Shown one piece after another: positions 32,639 to 45,263 of a stretch of 64,000 nt of DNA; the first letter of the stretch is position 1; each line of letters begins with the position of its first letter. The notes below the pieces were generated by a model that saw nothing but the letters and a program-made list of their open reading frames with translations, was not told the DNA's origin and ran no database searches. The translations under genes and the position numbers were made by a program. The stretch is from Symsagittifera roscoffensis (Eukaryota > Xenacoelomorpha > Acoela > Convolutidae), in assembly GCF_963678635.1 (NCBI RefSeq), contig NC_087064.1:39591464-39655463 (forward strand). The letters run 5' to 3'.

Positions 32639-35229
32639 ACAATCCAAAGGCATATACCCAAAAAACAGACTTACAACATCACATACACACTATCCAGTGG
32701 ACACTATCCAACGAAAAAATATAGATCAAAATCTCTGAAAACATGCTGAAAAAGCAGTTTGCCGGAATATTTATGAACAAGGTTATAGCCAATATATTAA
32801 AGAAATCAAAGATTTTGTTTATCGCATTAGAGAATTTTTTAACCACATGATATTTCACTGATGAAAATTTTGGTCTTTTGGATTTTCTTTCACACCAATT
32901 AAAAACTTTCTTCGCAAAGCAGAAACTACCGATCATAAAAAAAGCTCAAAATCAACAAAACCAAACACATAGGACGATCCACATGAAAATACAACTACAA
33001 AACCCACAGCACCACCACATTTACACAGTCTACAAAATAGTCACCATTTGTCCTTAGTTCTACAAATTATCAACAACCTAACAAACTAGCAATCACTGAA
33101 CTTACTTCTCAAGCTAGTAACTTCCCACGAAGTCCAATATCTCATATTACCCTTCATAAACCAAATATTGATAGCACATATGAAAAAATTGTAGAACAAC
33201 CGCACGCTATAAATTTTTGTTCTCAAAATAATCATCTTTTAGCCCACGATGAGCCGACAGATCGGATCACTCAACCGTTCAATTTCCTATCCATCAAATC
33301 TCCAACGCCAATCCTCACGCTTTTCACTCTCAGACAGCACCTTTTCTCCCCTTCCCAGTTTTTCTCACCACCTATGGACTCAGACTTTTCAACCCTAATA
33401 GTTTTTTAAAACCATATCATATTTAATAATTCTGATGTTGAAAGCCCCTGACGTTTTCTTTGACTTCAAACCTAGCCCTACAAACTTTTCCAAAGCGATT
33501 TTCCTACCCATTGTTTCCCAACTTCCCGATGAAAGCTCTCTCTCCCCTCTTCATACAATTCTAAAACTGTATAGCTGAACAACAAAACCTTTATGACACA
33601 AATAACGCATTAAAAATTCATCAGCTAACCCACTCAGCCTCAACATTCGAATCCTCCACTCATTCACTTCATATTGCACCTAGAAGAGCACACAGAGTTT
33701 TCAATCGAAAGCCCCTTAACACTTTACCTCGAATACTTATCAGTCGTCCACGTTCTTCCCGATTATACTCCCGTCGCCGCAACATACTAACAACCCAGAT
33801 TTTTATTCCACAAATTACTCCCCCCAATGATTTCACTTACCTATTCCTCTAATCTCTGGCGTTAAGTCTCTCTCGCATTCATGTCAGAAGTCACCTCTTC
33901 TACCTCACTTTTTTAGCCCCACTTTTTGACACTAATTCCAAGTGAAGTAACCCATCAATTGGTACTTCCGATGAACTTTTGGGTTCCGAGCAAAACTCCA
34001 CTAATTTCTCACATTCGCTTTTTCATCCAATATTCTTCCCCACTGATTCCCTACTGATTTCAATACACTGATTTTACCCCTTTTAATTCATCTTTTTCGA
34101 GTCATGCAACCATTGCCTCATGCCCGATGACCAACTTGAGCATGATCTTGACAATTTCATCCACAATCAATAACAACTTCGCAACCTCAACAACCCCTTC
34201 ACTATCCATCAATTAACCACTCCGCTTCAACCTCAAAATCATCCGCATCTTCTATCCGCAATGCCCCTATTCGCGCACAGTGCAAGTTTTTGAATGAAAA
34301 ATACTCCAATAACCACCTTATTTTCGAAAAATTTAGCTATTCATGATCTCGACTTCTTCGAAAAAATCATCCCGTCACTTTAACACACCACAATTTTCAG
34401 TTGAAAAACTTCCCTTCTTCCCCCAATTTTTGTACAATGATAAAGATGCCCATGCCTAAAGAACCCAATACATCGACGAGTGTTCCTTTCTCCCAAGTTA
34501 CTAACCCACTAAAAGTTTCATTTAGCAAAAGCACTGACGATGATAATCTTTGCGACACTATCATGCCTTATCTCACCGCTGCACTGAGCCTAAAACAAAA
34601 TACTAACATCGACTAATCACAAAAACTTCAATAAGTTTTCAAGAACACACTTTGACCACACATTCATCAGTTACAGTCAACCGTAAAACTCTGATCCCAC
34701 AGTAAATTCCCAACTAACCGAAAAATTCTTCCTTAAAATAGACTACACCTTTGATTTAGATAGTACTTATAAAAAGTTTGATCAATTAATTGATCATGCA
34801 ATTCAAAACACAAAAGCTTACGAATCCATTTTCAGCAAATTCTAATACTTTTAATTAACATTTATTTTCCTCACACGTGAAGAGCGTGATATTATCTGTT
34901 CACACGGAATCCTACTTAAAAGTAAACTTACACACACAATTATATTATCGACATATACAACATCATTTTCTCCACAGCTCATCATCCCTAAGCCCCCATC
35001 ACCGCTGCGTGCTCATTAACTTCAAATACAAAAAAAAACATATTTTCTTAACTTCACATAACTCACTGTCCACTTAGGTCCAGTGACCTTCACGGCATCA
35101 TCCGCAACTATGCGCCCGTTCAAAAAATGTGTATACTTTGCGCCCTAATAAATATTTCAACTCCTATTTACCCGCCTCATCATTGTCCTGCTTGAATATA
35201 TTCAATCAGTTAAAATCCCCAATTTAGAA
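32639..35229 (+). repeat. Module X, copy 1: 2.6 kb with coding-like relics
   Basis: It recurs almost unchanged at 40625-43212. Several stretches read as plausible protein on the plus strand without ATG starts: 32740-32950 (YSQYIKEIKDFVYRIREFF, then a Lys/Thr-rich part), about 33100-33405 (open for roughly 100 codons), about 33600-33850 (Arg-rich, RPRSSRLYSRRRN), and about 34740-34845 (FDLDSTYKKFDQLIDHAI). Frames shift between them. I recognise no family. It lies before an LTR-like region, so it may be the 3' part of a related element (after integrase), but this is inference. Confidence 0.6.
34401..34616 (+). pseudogene. 71-codon open frame in module X, unknown
   Basis: The open frame begins KNFPSSPNFCTMIKMPMPKE and continues Ser/Thr-rich to LKQNTNID. 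It opens at a TTG triplet, with internal ATGs a few codons later. The copy at 42383-42598 differs by one amino acid. Context suggests a fragment of a longer decayed gene that continues near 34740. No function is assigned. Confidence 0.3.
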
Positions 35230-37280
35230 ATTATTCAGAATTTCCTAATTTAAATTATATAATCCAGTCCAAACAACCTACCACAACTTTTCCACAACAA
35301 CTGAAGAAGTTAGCATCATCCGCGCACTAAAACTTTTTTGGTCAGTTTAGCCTACTAAGAAAGTCATTCGAAGGCTTGCAAAGTTTTCAACAGACTAAAC
35401 CAAAACAAAACTAACTTCCCAAATAGATTGTTTGGAAAACGAACCCTCAGTAAATTTGAACTTAAAAATCTCAATCAATAATTGTCAATATTTTACTCAT
35501 CTTTTCTTACACAATTTCTTTTTAAATTTCACCAACAGTTTTTTCGAAAACAACAAATCGAATAAAAGAAAATTGAAACAGTAAAAAACTTTTGCTTCAC
35601 AAAGCTAACTATTTGCTATAATTTTGTATAGTGTAATAAAACCGATACGCAACATTGAATTTAAAAAAAACACTTACAAAGTTTCTAGTTGTAAATGAGT
35701 AAAAAATGAGATAAACTAAATTTTTTATGTTTTATCTTTCGTAATTTTTAGATTTATTTTTTGCCCATATTTTAAAAACTCTTTCCACACAACGCAAAGT
35801 TACTCGCCGACGTAGATTTGTTTTACACTGAACACTTTAGTCTGACAAGCTAACTGATAACAAGTCATGCTTCCTTTCACGAATTTTAAACTTTCCCGTA
35901 AACCAGTTGGAAGGAAATAAAGCTAAGCCTAAATTAACCAACGCAGCTTACTAACAGCACCAAACCAACCATATGAACAGAAACGTACCCACACCAGATT
36001 AAACCCAGATCAACACTGGATAAACTTTTTCATGAATCTTGATTTAGTGCTTATTAAGAACACATGAAAGGTAAAAGCACTCAAAGAGTAGCACAAACGA
36101 TAAAGAATTCGTTTCCGAAAAAAAGTTTAATTACTAAAACAGACTCAAATCAAAGAGACGGTTAAAAAGTACCCTCTCGTCTGGTCTAGACAACCAGATG
36201 ATGTCGCTCGAAGTGCATGTGCTCACTGTAAGCTAGATGCCAACTTTCAATTGATGCTAAGAGTACCTCTAGTGTGATCAACTCAGTGAAATAATCAAGC
36301 TATTAAAACGCTTCTGCGAAAACAGCTATCAAAAATTGAAAGTAAAAATGAACAAACTAAGAAGGTTCAGATTCCTTTAATGTATTAATTTTCTAAGATC
36401 AAAGAAACGAGCAGCAAAAGAGAGATAAAAACTCGACGACATTCCGACTCCGGGATGGCAAGTTTTTTGATTTTGCTTGCCGCAGTCACAACCCTGACAG
36501 CGTATACATTATAGAGCCAATATTGCAGTAAAGTTAATCAATGAACAAGAATAATGGCGAATCCGATATCGAACTTATAAATACGGATCCTAGTCACTAG
36601 GTGCTTCTTTCAGAGAAGTCAAACCTCATCTCCCAGTTTGATAAGTAGTTGAGAATGCACGTAGTCTTGCCCTACTTAACGAAATCGACACATAATTGTA
36701 ATAATCTGCAATCTTGACAATATCCCAACTCACTTACAATATACGCGACTTCTTCTCTCTCTCCACGGAGACAACAATTTCACTTTACGAGCAACTGTTT
36801 TTCTTCTCTCTTCACTCCTTCACTCCTTTTAAAGAAACTACTCGAAAAAGAAATAAAGAAATTTACTATCCATCCTTCACAAGAACAAAATTAAAATCGA
36901 TAAAATTTTTAAGCCCCGGATGGGTGGAACGAGTTCCAAAACAAGTGTTTCTTATATCCAATTATGTTCTCGATAATTTGTACTGTAAAATACTTAGATC
37001 TAACCAATCATGATCCATAACTAAAGCTTACACTAAATTATAAACCTGAAAGTGCTTCTAGTTTCAGCCAGAGAAGATTGAATTTGACTTGGCAAAAAGT
37101 TGCTCTTTCTTAATTCTAAGCTCGCAAGTATACCAGTATGTACTAGGAAACAAAAGAAAAAAACTAGGAACGGTATTAGACGATCCTAAATTGCACGAAT
37201 CTATGCGGCCGAAAAAAGATAGCGTCACGAACAGACGTTATAACATATCCGAGATTACTATTTGAGAAAGCCACCCCAGA
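35230..37280 (+). other. Module Y left part, copy 1: LTR-like region, plus orientation
   Basis: The hairpin CTGAAA/TTTCAG (37046-37067) and the following segment (CTCGCAAGTATACCAGTATG, CGGTATTAGAC, TTGCACGAATCTATGCGGCC at about 37125-37210) match 17385-17640 in the same orientation. A TATA-like TTATAAATA stands at about 36575-36583. No long ORF is present. Copies are at 43213-45263, 49784-51831 and 56356-58403. Calling it an LTR is inference, because both ends are undefined. Confidence 0.5.
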
Positions 37281-38292
37281 CTTGAACGCAGTAACTACTG
37301 CAGATGCTGCTGAGTTTTTACTTTTGAACTTTTTCCAGGTTCTTTTTGCCATTCACAAGCTACAGTGAAACTAAAAGTAAGTTCGCAAAGGTGTCGTAAT
37401 GGAAGTGCATGGTGAATTCATTTGCTTGCGTTTGATCTATTGCTGCTTGCGTTTTTGTGAGGAGTACGTGCTTCAATATACTTGTTCTTGCTACGATTGG
37501 TATAAATTACTTTAAAAACCGACAAAAATTTTTTTTGCTGGCGGTTGAATGTTTTTTTTTTCTAGCTTGTATGCAGATAATTGTTGTCGGAAAAATTGAA
37601 TGCTGAGATAACCTTTGTTGATAGGATGTTTTTCATTGAATGTGACGCTGTTTGCTTCGAAATGCATTAGTTTTCCACGAATTGTCCAAGAAAAGGCTAA
37701 TAAAAAGTTTGCGAACAAATTTTTTTTGCGTATTGTCATTGACAGAGCTTTGCACAAGTCGCATTTTAAAGAACTATTGTCCAACTATACAAAGCAGTAA
37801 ATCTAAGACTTTTGGGTTTTCTCTTGCAGTGCAAAACTCTGTCACAGCGTGTCTTGTGTAATTTGTCAGGCATGTGGTTATATTTATTTCCATTGCTTCG
37901 TTGTTGTTTTGTCGAGGAGTTGATTTTTTCCTGAGGTAAAACAGTTAGGGCATTTCGACTTTTAGGGCAAGTTGACGACTGAAAATTATTGGGCCGGTTA
38001 CACGTGTGATGTTGTTGACAATTTGTCTGTCCATTGTCGTCGGTCAAATCTATCTAGAGTATTAAAGTATTGAAACTAGTAAGCTATTAAAACTGAAGTG
38101 GTTGGTGAATTCACGAGCCTTGAAGCCTCAAACAGATCTCAATCTTGGTTCGAAGGCTCGCCAAAACTGCTGTAGTTTGCTGATTTATTGGATGTCAATC
38201 ATGTCTGGTTTTTTCCCTAGTTCTTGAAACCCAATTCCAGACGTAGCATTTTTGTATGAGTATCCGGCGATAGCTTCATTCCGGGTCGAGAT

Positions 38293-38510
38293 CCCGCTCG
38301 AAAACCGCTCAAGATTTGAGCGGTTTGAGCGGTTTTCCAGCAAGATTTGAGCGGTTTGAGCGGTTTGGGCGGTTTTTTTGGAAAAACCGTTCAAACCGCT
38401 CAAATCTTGTTTAAAAAAACCGCTCAAAAACCGCTCATTTCTTGCGGTGATTTTTGAACGGTTTTTCAATCAAGATTTGAGCGGTTTTTGAGCGGTTTTT
38501 GAGCGGTCTT
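38293..38510. repeat. GAGCGGTTT / AAACCGCTC array (left), both orientations
   Basis: A dozen or more copies of a 9-10 bp GAGCGGTTT(T) motif occur in direct and inverted order, often preceded by CAAGATTT. Read as protein on the minus strand this gives monotonous TAQTAQ-like sequence, which is an artefact of the repeat. A second array lies at 38850-39015, and both recur in the three other copies of module Y. Confidence 0.85.
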
Positions 38511-38748
38511 CTCTGCAAAACTCGAGCGAACACGTTCATCCAGGGGCGACCAATATGTAGTAATTTTCCAAAAAGTGCCCAAAAACAGCATTTTTGACCA
38601 GCTCTTCATGTCAACAACCCCACCCCCCCGCCCCAACTTACACCCCCTCCCCCGCCAACAAAAATCCTGACAGTATTTTTGTTGTGCATGTCTAAAACAT
38701 TGAACATATTCAGTAGAACAAACACAGCGAATATTAAGCTTCCAGCAA

Positions 38749-38821
38749 GTCCGCATAGACTAACGGATAAGGCGTCTGACTTCGAATCAGAAGATTGCGG
38801 ATTCGAATCCCTCTGTGGTCG
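38749..38821 (+). tRNA. tRNA-Arg(TCG)-like gene, probably a pseudogene, copy 1
   Basis: This 73-base cloverleaf-like sequence has anticodon stem TCTGA/TCAGA and loop CTTCGAA (anticodon TCG), a D-loop AACGGATA, a T-loop TTCGAAT and a TTTTT run four bases after the end, which suits RNA polymerase III termination. The acceptor GTCCGCA/TGTGGTC has one U-U mismatch, the D stem has one A-G mismatch and the T stem has two, including position 53:61. It is thus close to a real tRNA-Arg but probably decayed or tRNA-derived. All four copies in the window appear identical. Confidence 0.6.
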
Positions 38822-40624
38822 ACTTTTTATTATTAAATCTTGCGCCGTTTTTGAGCGTTTTTTTTAGATAAACCGCTCAAAACCGTTCAAATCTCGCGCG
38901 GTTTTTGAGCGGTTTTTTAGATAAACTGTTCAAAAATGGCTCAAACCGCTCATTTTGAAGCAAGATTTTGAGCGTAATTGTCTAAAAAAACCGCTCAAAC
39001 CGCTCAAATCTTGCTTCAAATTAGGTGCAAAATCTCGACTCGGGAAGCAGGATTTTGGCACGTTAGTTATGTCGCTTAATTAGCAAGAATACCTATAAAA
39101 AATAGCTGTGGATTCAAAAAAAAATTGCAAAAACTCAAAAAAGCAAATTCACCAGCTGTTATTTCTTTAATTGGAGTTATATTGTTGTTGTTGAATTTTC
39201 AGAAAATTTTCTTCAGCTTAGAATTGTGGTTGATTAATATTGCACTGTCCGTTTGCTGGGCAAGGGTTGTTGAAAAAGGATAACTCTCGATCTGTTTGAG
39301 TGTTCTGTTTATCAAGGAAAATTTCTGGTTTTGCATTTGATTTCTTGGGTAATTGCTGATTACAATTGTGTTTCTTGAGATTGTGTTTGCGTTGCTAGGA
39401 GTGGTCATTTTAACGGTAGACTTATACGATTATTTGTAAGAAACTCATAGTTGTGATTTTCCACTTGTATGTTTGGTTTATTGAAAGAACGTTTCCATTT
39501 GTGAACATAGGGAAAACTGTTGGTTTAACTGTTGACTGCAATATTGTTTGTGGGAACGGAGTATCCAATTTTTTATGCGTTTGTTGCATGAATCAGTGAG
39601 ATTTTTTTTTTGGTTTTTGTTGGTAAAATTTCAACAATTTCTTCATTAGCGAATTGTGATGGTGTTTGAATGTCTTGAGGATTCAACGTTGTAGTTCCTT
39701 ACAACATTTCTTATTTGCTCATAAATAACGAGTTCAAAGTTTTGTCAACTGTCGTATCGTGAAGCATCGTATCATAATTTAGATGTGTTTTATCTGCTTT
39801 TATTGATATTACCCTTCGATGGCTTTTATTTACTGAGATAGTTGAACTGCTGAGCTGGAAAAATCGTTTGTTATATTCAAAACCATTTCGTGATACCATT
39901 CTGGATCTTATACGCAATCTGTTTCATCTACGAAGTTTGTGTCTTTGTCACAGTATGTGCAAAACGGTTTTCGAAATTGCTCATTTAGGTCTAGATAATG
40001 TTGAAATTACTCTATGATAAACCTTTCCAAATTTTGCGCAAATCAGCTTTTTTTTCTGGGGTTTCTATTTGGGAAAGCTTTTTGCGGATAGAATCTTTGA
40101 ATTGTGATAAAAATTATCTCTGCTCATACTGCTGAATGTCGAAACGTCTGTGTTGGATATACAAAGAATGTTTCATCTGTGTCCAATAATTATATAGAGC
40201 TTTCGCTAATTGGGAAAACGTCATTGGTGAATTTTGAATTTGCTCGTTGTGGATTTTGGTGTTGGATATTTTGAATGTATTCTAGAAAAATTAAGGAGAA
40301 CTGAGTTCTCTTTTAATCCGTTTGTTATCGATGGGGTGGTGTTTAAATGCGGTGATAGAATTTCAATAGTGAATATGCAATATTCTAAGGTTATTTTGTA
40401 GATGCTTGCTGGATAGCGATCTAGTATGTGCTTTTTAAAACTGATTTTGGTAACATTTGTTGGCATGGAAAATTGTCTTTTCGAAACAAATCAATTTGTT
40501 TTGAAAAACTTTTTCGAGGTTGTGGAAAAATTGGACTTTTCATGTGATAGGTCACTAGCGGGGTCGATGAAAAATGGAAGGATAGTTGTTGTCGAAATTA
40601 TCGTCGCATCGAGTCACTTCCTAT

Positions 40625-43212
40625 ACAATCCAAAGGCATATACCCAAAAACAGACTTACAACATCACATACACACTATCCAGTGGACACTATCCAACGAA
40701 AAAATATAGATCAAAATCTCTGAAAACATGCTGAAAAAGCAGTTTGCCGGAATATTTATGAACAAGGTTATAGCCAATATATTAAAGAAATCAAAGATTT
40801 TGTTTATCGCATTAGAGAATTTTTTAACCACATGATATTTCACTAATGAAAATTTTGGTCTTTGGATTTTCTTTCACACCAATTAAAAACTTTCTTCGCA
40901 AAGCAGAAACTACCGATCATAAAAAAAGCTCAAAATCAACAAAACCAAACACATAGGACGATCCACATGAAAATACAACTACAAAACCCACAGCACCACC
41001 ACATTTACACAGTCTACAAAATAGTCACCATTTGTCCTTAGTTCTACAAATTATCAACAACCTAACAAACTAGCAATCACTGAACTTACTTCTCAAGCTA
41101 GTAACTTCCCACGAAGTCCAATATCTCATATTACCCTTCATAAACCAAATATTGATAGCACATATGAAAAAATTGTAGAACAACCGCACGCTATAAATTT
41201 TTGTTCTCAAAATAATCATCTTTTAGCCCACGATGAGCCGACAGATCGGATCACTCAACCGTTCAATTTCCTATCCATCAAATCTCCAACGCCAATCCTC
41301 ACGCTTTTCACTCTCAGACAGCACCTTTTCTCCCCTTCCCAGTTTTTCTCACCACCTATGGACTCAGACTTTTCAACCCTAATAGTTTTTAAAACCATAT
41401 CATATTTGATAATTCTGATGTTGAAAGCCCTGACGTTTTCTTTGACTTCAAACCTAGCCCTACAAACTTTTCCAAAGCGATTTTCCTACCCATTGTTTCC
41501 CAACTTCCCGATGAAAGCTCTCTCTCCCCTCTTCATACAATTCTAAAACTATATAGCTCAACAACAAAACCTTTATGACACAAATAACGCATTAAAAATT
41601 CATCAGCTAACCCACTCAGCCTCAACATTCGAATCCTCCACTCATTCACTTCATATTGCACCTAGAAGAGCACACAGAGTTTTCAATCGAAAGCCCCTTA
41701 ACACTTTACCTCGAATACTTATCAGTCGTCCACGTTCTTCCCGATTATACTCCCGTCGCCGCAACATACTAACAACCCAGATTTTTATTCCACAAATTAC
41801 TCCCCCCAATGATTTCACTTACCTATTCCTCTAATCTCTGGCGTTAAGTCTCTCTCGCATTCATGTCAGAAGTCACCTCTTCTACCTCACTTTTTTAGCC
41901 CCACTTTTTGACACTAATTCCAAGTGAAGTAACCCATCAATTGGTACTTCCGATGAACTTTTGGGTTCCGAGCAAAACTCCACTAATTTCTCACATTCGC
42001 TTTTTCATCCAATATTCTTCCCCACTGATTCCCTACTGATTTCAATACACTGATTTTACCCCTTTTAATTCATCTTTTTCGAGTCATGCAACCATTGCCT
42101 CATGCCCGATGACCAACTTGAGCATGATCTTGACAATTTCATCCACAATCAATAACAACTTCGCAACCTCAACAACCCCTTCACTATCCATCAATTAACC
42201 ACTCCGCTTCAACCTCAAAATCATCCGCATCTTCTATCCGCAATGCCCCTATTCGCGCACAGTGCAAGTTTTTGAATGAAAAATACCCCAATAACCACCT
42301 TATTTTCGAAAAATTTAGCTATTCATGATCTCGACTTCTTCGAAAAAATCATCCCGTCACTTTAACACACCACAATTTTCAGTTGAAAAACTTCCCTTCT
42401 TCCCCCAATTTTTGTACAATGATAAAGATGCCCATGCCTAAAGAACCCAATACATCGACGAGTATTCCTTTCTCCCAAGTTACTAACCCACTTAAAGTTT
42501 CATTTAGCAAAAGCACTGACGATGATAATCTTTGCGACACTATCATGCCTTATCTCACCGCTGCACTGAGCCTAAAACAAAATACTAACATCGACTAATC
42601 ACAAAAACTTCAATAAGTTTTCAAGAACACACTTTGACCACACATTCATCAGTTACAGTCAACCGTAAAACTCTGATCCCACAGTAAATTCCCAACTAAC
42701 CGAAAAATTCTTCCTTAAAATAGACTACACCTTTGATTTAGATAGTACTTATAAAAAGTTTGATCAATTAATTGATCATGCAATTCAAAACACAAAAGCT
42801 TACGAATCCATTTTCAGCAAATTCTAATACTTTTATTTAACATTTATTTTCCTCACACGTGAAGAGCGTGATATTAACTGTTCACACGGAATCCTACTTA
42901 AAAGTAAACTTACACACACAATTATATTATCGACATATACAACATCATTTTCTCCACAGCTCATCATCCCTAAGCCCCCATCACCGCTGCGTGCTCATTA
43001 ACTTCAAATACAAAAAAAAAACATATTTTCTTAACTTCACATAACTCACTGTCCACTTAGGTCCAGTGACCTTCACGGCATCATCCGCAACTATGCGCCC
43101 GTTCAAAAAATGTGTATACTTTGCGCCCTAATAAATATTTCAACTCCTATTTACCCGCCTCATCATTGTCCTGCTTGAATATATTCAATCAGTTAAAATC
43201 CCCAATTTAGAA
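40625..43212 (+). repeat. Module X, copy 2
   Basis: It is nearly identical to 32639-35229 at an offset of about 7983, with single-base differences such as near 42290 and 42465. Its left edge is joined to the end of Y copy 1 at CTTCCTAT/ACAATCC, where other copies continue into module Z. The joint shares only a few bases. Confidence 0.85.
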
Positions 43213-45263
43213 ATTATTCAGAATTTCCTAATTTAAATTATATAATCCAGTCCAAACAACCTACCACAAGTTTTCCACAACAACTGAAGAAGTTAGCATC
43301 ATCCGCGCACTAAAACTTTTTTGGTCACTTTTAGCCTACTAAGAAAGTCATTCGAAGGCTTGCAAAGTTTTCAACAGACTAAACCAAAACAAAACTAACT
43401 TCCCAAATAGATTGTTTGGAAAACGAACCCTCAGTAAATTTGAACTTAAAAATCTCAATCAATAATTGTCAATACTTTACTCATCTTTTCTTACACAATT
43501 TCTTTTTAAATTTCACCAACAGTTTTTTCGAAAACAACAAATCGAATAAAAGAAAATTGAAACAGTAAAAAACTTTTGCTTCACAAAGCTAACTATTTGC
43601 TATAATTTTGTATAGTGTAATAAAACCGATACGCAACATTGAATTTAAAAAAAACACTTACAAAGTTTCTAGTTGTAAATGAGTAAAAAATGAGATAAAC
43701 TAAATTTTTTATGTTTTATCTTTCGTAATTTTTAGATTTATTTTTTGCCCATATTTTAAAAACTCTTTCCACACAACGCAAAGTAACTCGCCGACGTAGA
43801 TTTGTTTTACACTGAACACTTTAGTCTGACAAGCTAACTGATAACAAGTCATGCTTCCTTTCACGAATTTTAAACTTTCCCGTAAACCAGTTGGAAGGAA
43901 ATAAAGCTAAGCCTAAATTAACCAACGCAGCTTACTAACAGCACCAAACCAACCATATGAACAGAAACGTACCCACACCAGATTAAACCCAGATCAACAC
44001 TGGATAAACTTTTTCATAAATCTTGATTTAGTGCTTATTAAGAACACATGAAAGGTAAAAGCACTCAAAGAGTAGCACAAACGATAAAGAATTCGTTTCC
44101 GAAAAAAAGTTTAATTACTAAAACAGACTCAAATCAAAGAGACGGTTAAAAAGTACCCTCTCGTCTGGTCTAGACAACCAGATGATGTCGCTCGAAGTGC
44201 ATGTGCTCACTGTAAGCTAGATGCCAACTTTCAATTGATGCTAAGAGTACCTCTAGTGTGATCAACTCAGTGAAATAATCAAGCTATTAAAACGCTTCTG
44301 CGAAAACAGCTATCAAAAATTGAAAGTAAAAATGAACAAACTAAGAAGGTTCAGATTCCTTTAATGTATTAATTTTCTAAGATCAAAGAAACGAGCAGCA
44401 AAAGAGAGATAAAAACTCGACGACATTCCGACTCCGGGATGGCAAGTTTTTTGATTTTGCTTGCCGCAGTCACAACCCTGACAGCGTATACATTATAGAG
44501 CCAATATTGCAGTAAAGTTAATCAATGAATAAGAATAATGGCGAATCCGATATCGAACTTATAAATACGGATCCTAGTCACTAGGTGCTTCTTTCAGAGA
44601 AGTCAAACCTCATCTCCCAGTTTGATAAGTAGTTGAGAATGCACGTAGTCTTGCCCTACTTAACGAAATCGACACATAATTGTAATAATCTGCAATCTTG
44701 ACAATATCCCAACTCACTTACAATATACGCGACTTCTTCTCTCTCTCCACGGAGACAACAATTTCACTTTACGAGCAACTGTTTTTCTTCTCTCTTCACT
44801 CCTTCACTCCTTTTAAAGAAACTACTCGAAAAAGAAATAAAGAAATTTACTATCCATCCTTCACAAGAACAAAATTAAAATCGATAAAATTTTTAAGCCC
44901 CGGATGGGTGGAACGAGTTCCAAAACAAGTGTTTCTTATATCCAATTATGTTCTCGATAATTTGTACTGTAAAATACTTAGATCTAACCAATCATGATCC
45001 ATAACTAAAGCTTACACTAAATTATAAACCTGAAAGTGCTTCTAGTTTCAGCCAGAGAAGATTGAATTTGACTTGGCAAAAAGTTGCTCTTTCTTAATTC
45101 TAAGCTCGCAAGTATACCAGTATGTACTAGGAAACAAAAGAAAAAAACTAGGAACGGTATTAGACGATCCTAAATTGCACGAATCTATGCGGCCGAAAAA
45201 AGATAGCGTCACGAACAGACGTTATAACATATCCGAGATTACTATTTGAGAAAGCCACCCCAG
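43213..45263 (+). other. Module Y left part, copy 2: LTR-like region
   Basis: It matches 35230-37280 with very few substitutions. Nothing beyond the copy-1 description is visible. Copies 1 and 2 share variants (for example TATATCCAATTATGTTCTCG near 44938) that distinguish them from copies 3 and 4. Confidence 0.5.

Larger units (their letters stand above)
38279..39046. mobile_element. Fold-back element with short inverted ends carrying a tRNA-Arg-like sequence, copy 1
   Basis: The ends are TTCCGGGTCGAGAT (38279-38292) and ATCTCGACTCGGGAA (39032-39046), which are imperfect inverted repeats. Inside, GAGCGGTTT and its complement AAACCGCTC are repeated many times at 38295-38510 and 38850-39015. 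A near-perfect 26-bp stem lies at about 38340-38410 (CAAGATTTGAGCGGTTTGAG against CTCAAACCGCTCAAATCTTG). A C-rich block (38613-38660) and the tRNA-like gene fill the centre. No transposase frame and no clear target-site duplication were found. It interrupts the inverted gag, so it is an insertion. Confidence 0.55.
37281..40624 (-). pseudogene. Inverted Gag N-terminal region, copy 1, interrupted by a tRNA-bearing element
   Basis: Read on the minus strand from 40624 downward: an open frame 40466-40221 (ATG start; LDRYPASIYKITLEYCIFTI, matching IIDHYLKGKCSLTQQYGINTI at 19394-19456); DPEWYHEMVLNIT near 39900 (DPEWSHPLFLNIP); THLNYDTMLHDTTVDKTLNS at about 39795-39736 (TPLNYNSILPDRTGNNSLNS); QDIQTPSQFANEE near 39670 (QDIQTPSHFTNEE); then Asn/Gln/Lys-rich sequence to about 37390. 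Many stops and frameshifts. Orientation is opposite to the 19-25 kb copy. The insertion at 38279-39046 splits it. Confidence 0.65.

Noticed and set aside
36714-37013. 99-codon plus-strand open frame in the LTR-like part of Y
   Set aside because: It opens at TTG, is Phe/Ser/Thr-biased from a CT-rich stretch, lies in a region matching other copies only as non-coding leader, and is truncated differently in copies 3 and 4.
38185-38469. 94-codon minus-strand open frame with TAQTAQ-like sequence (and its three copies)
   Set aside because: It is the translation of the GAGCGGTTT arrays. Its length reflects the repeat lacking stops in that frame.
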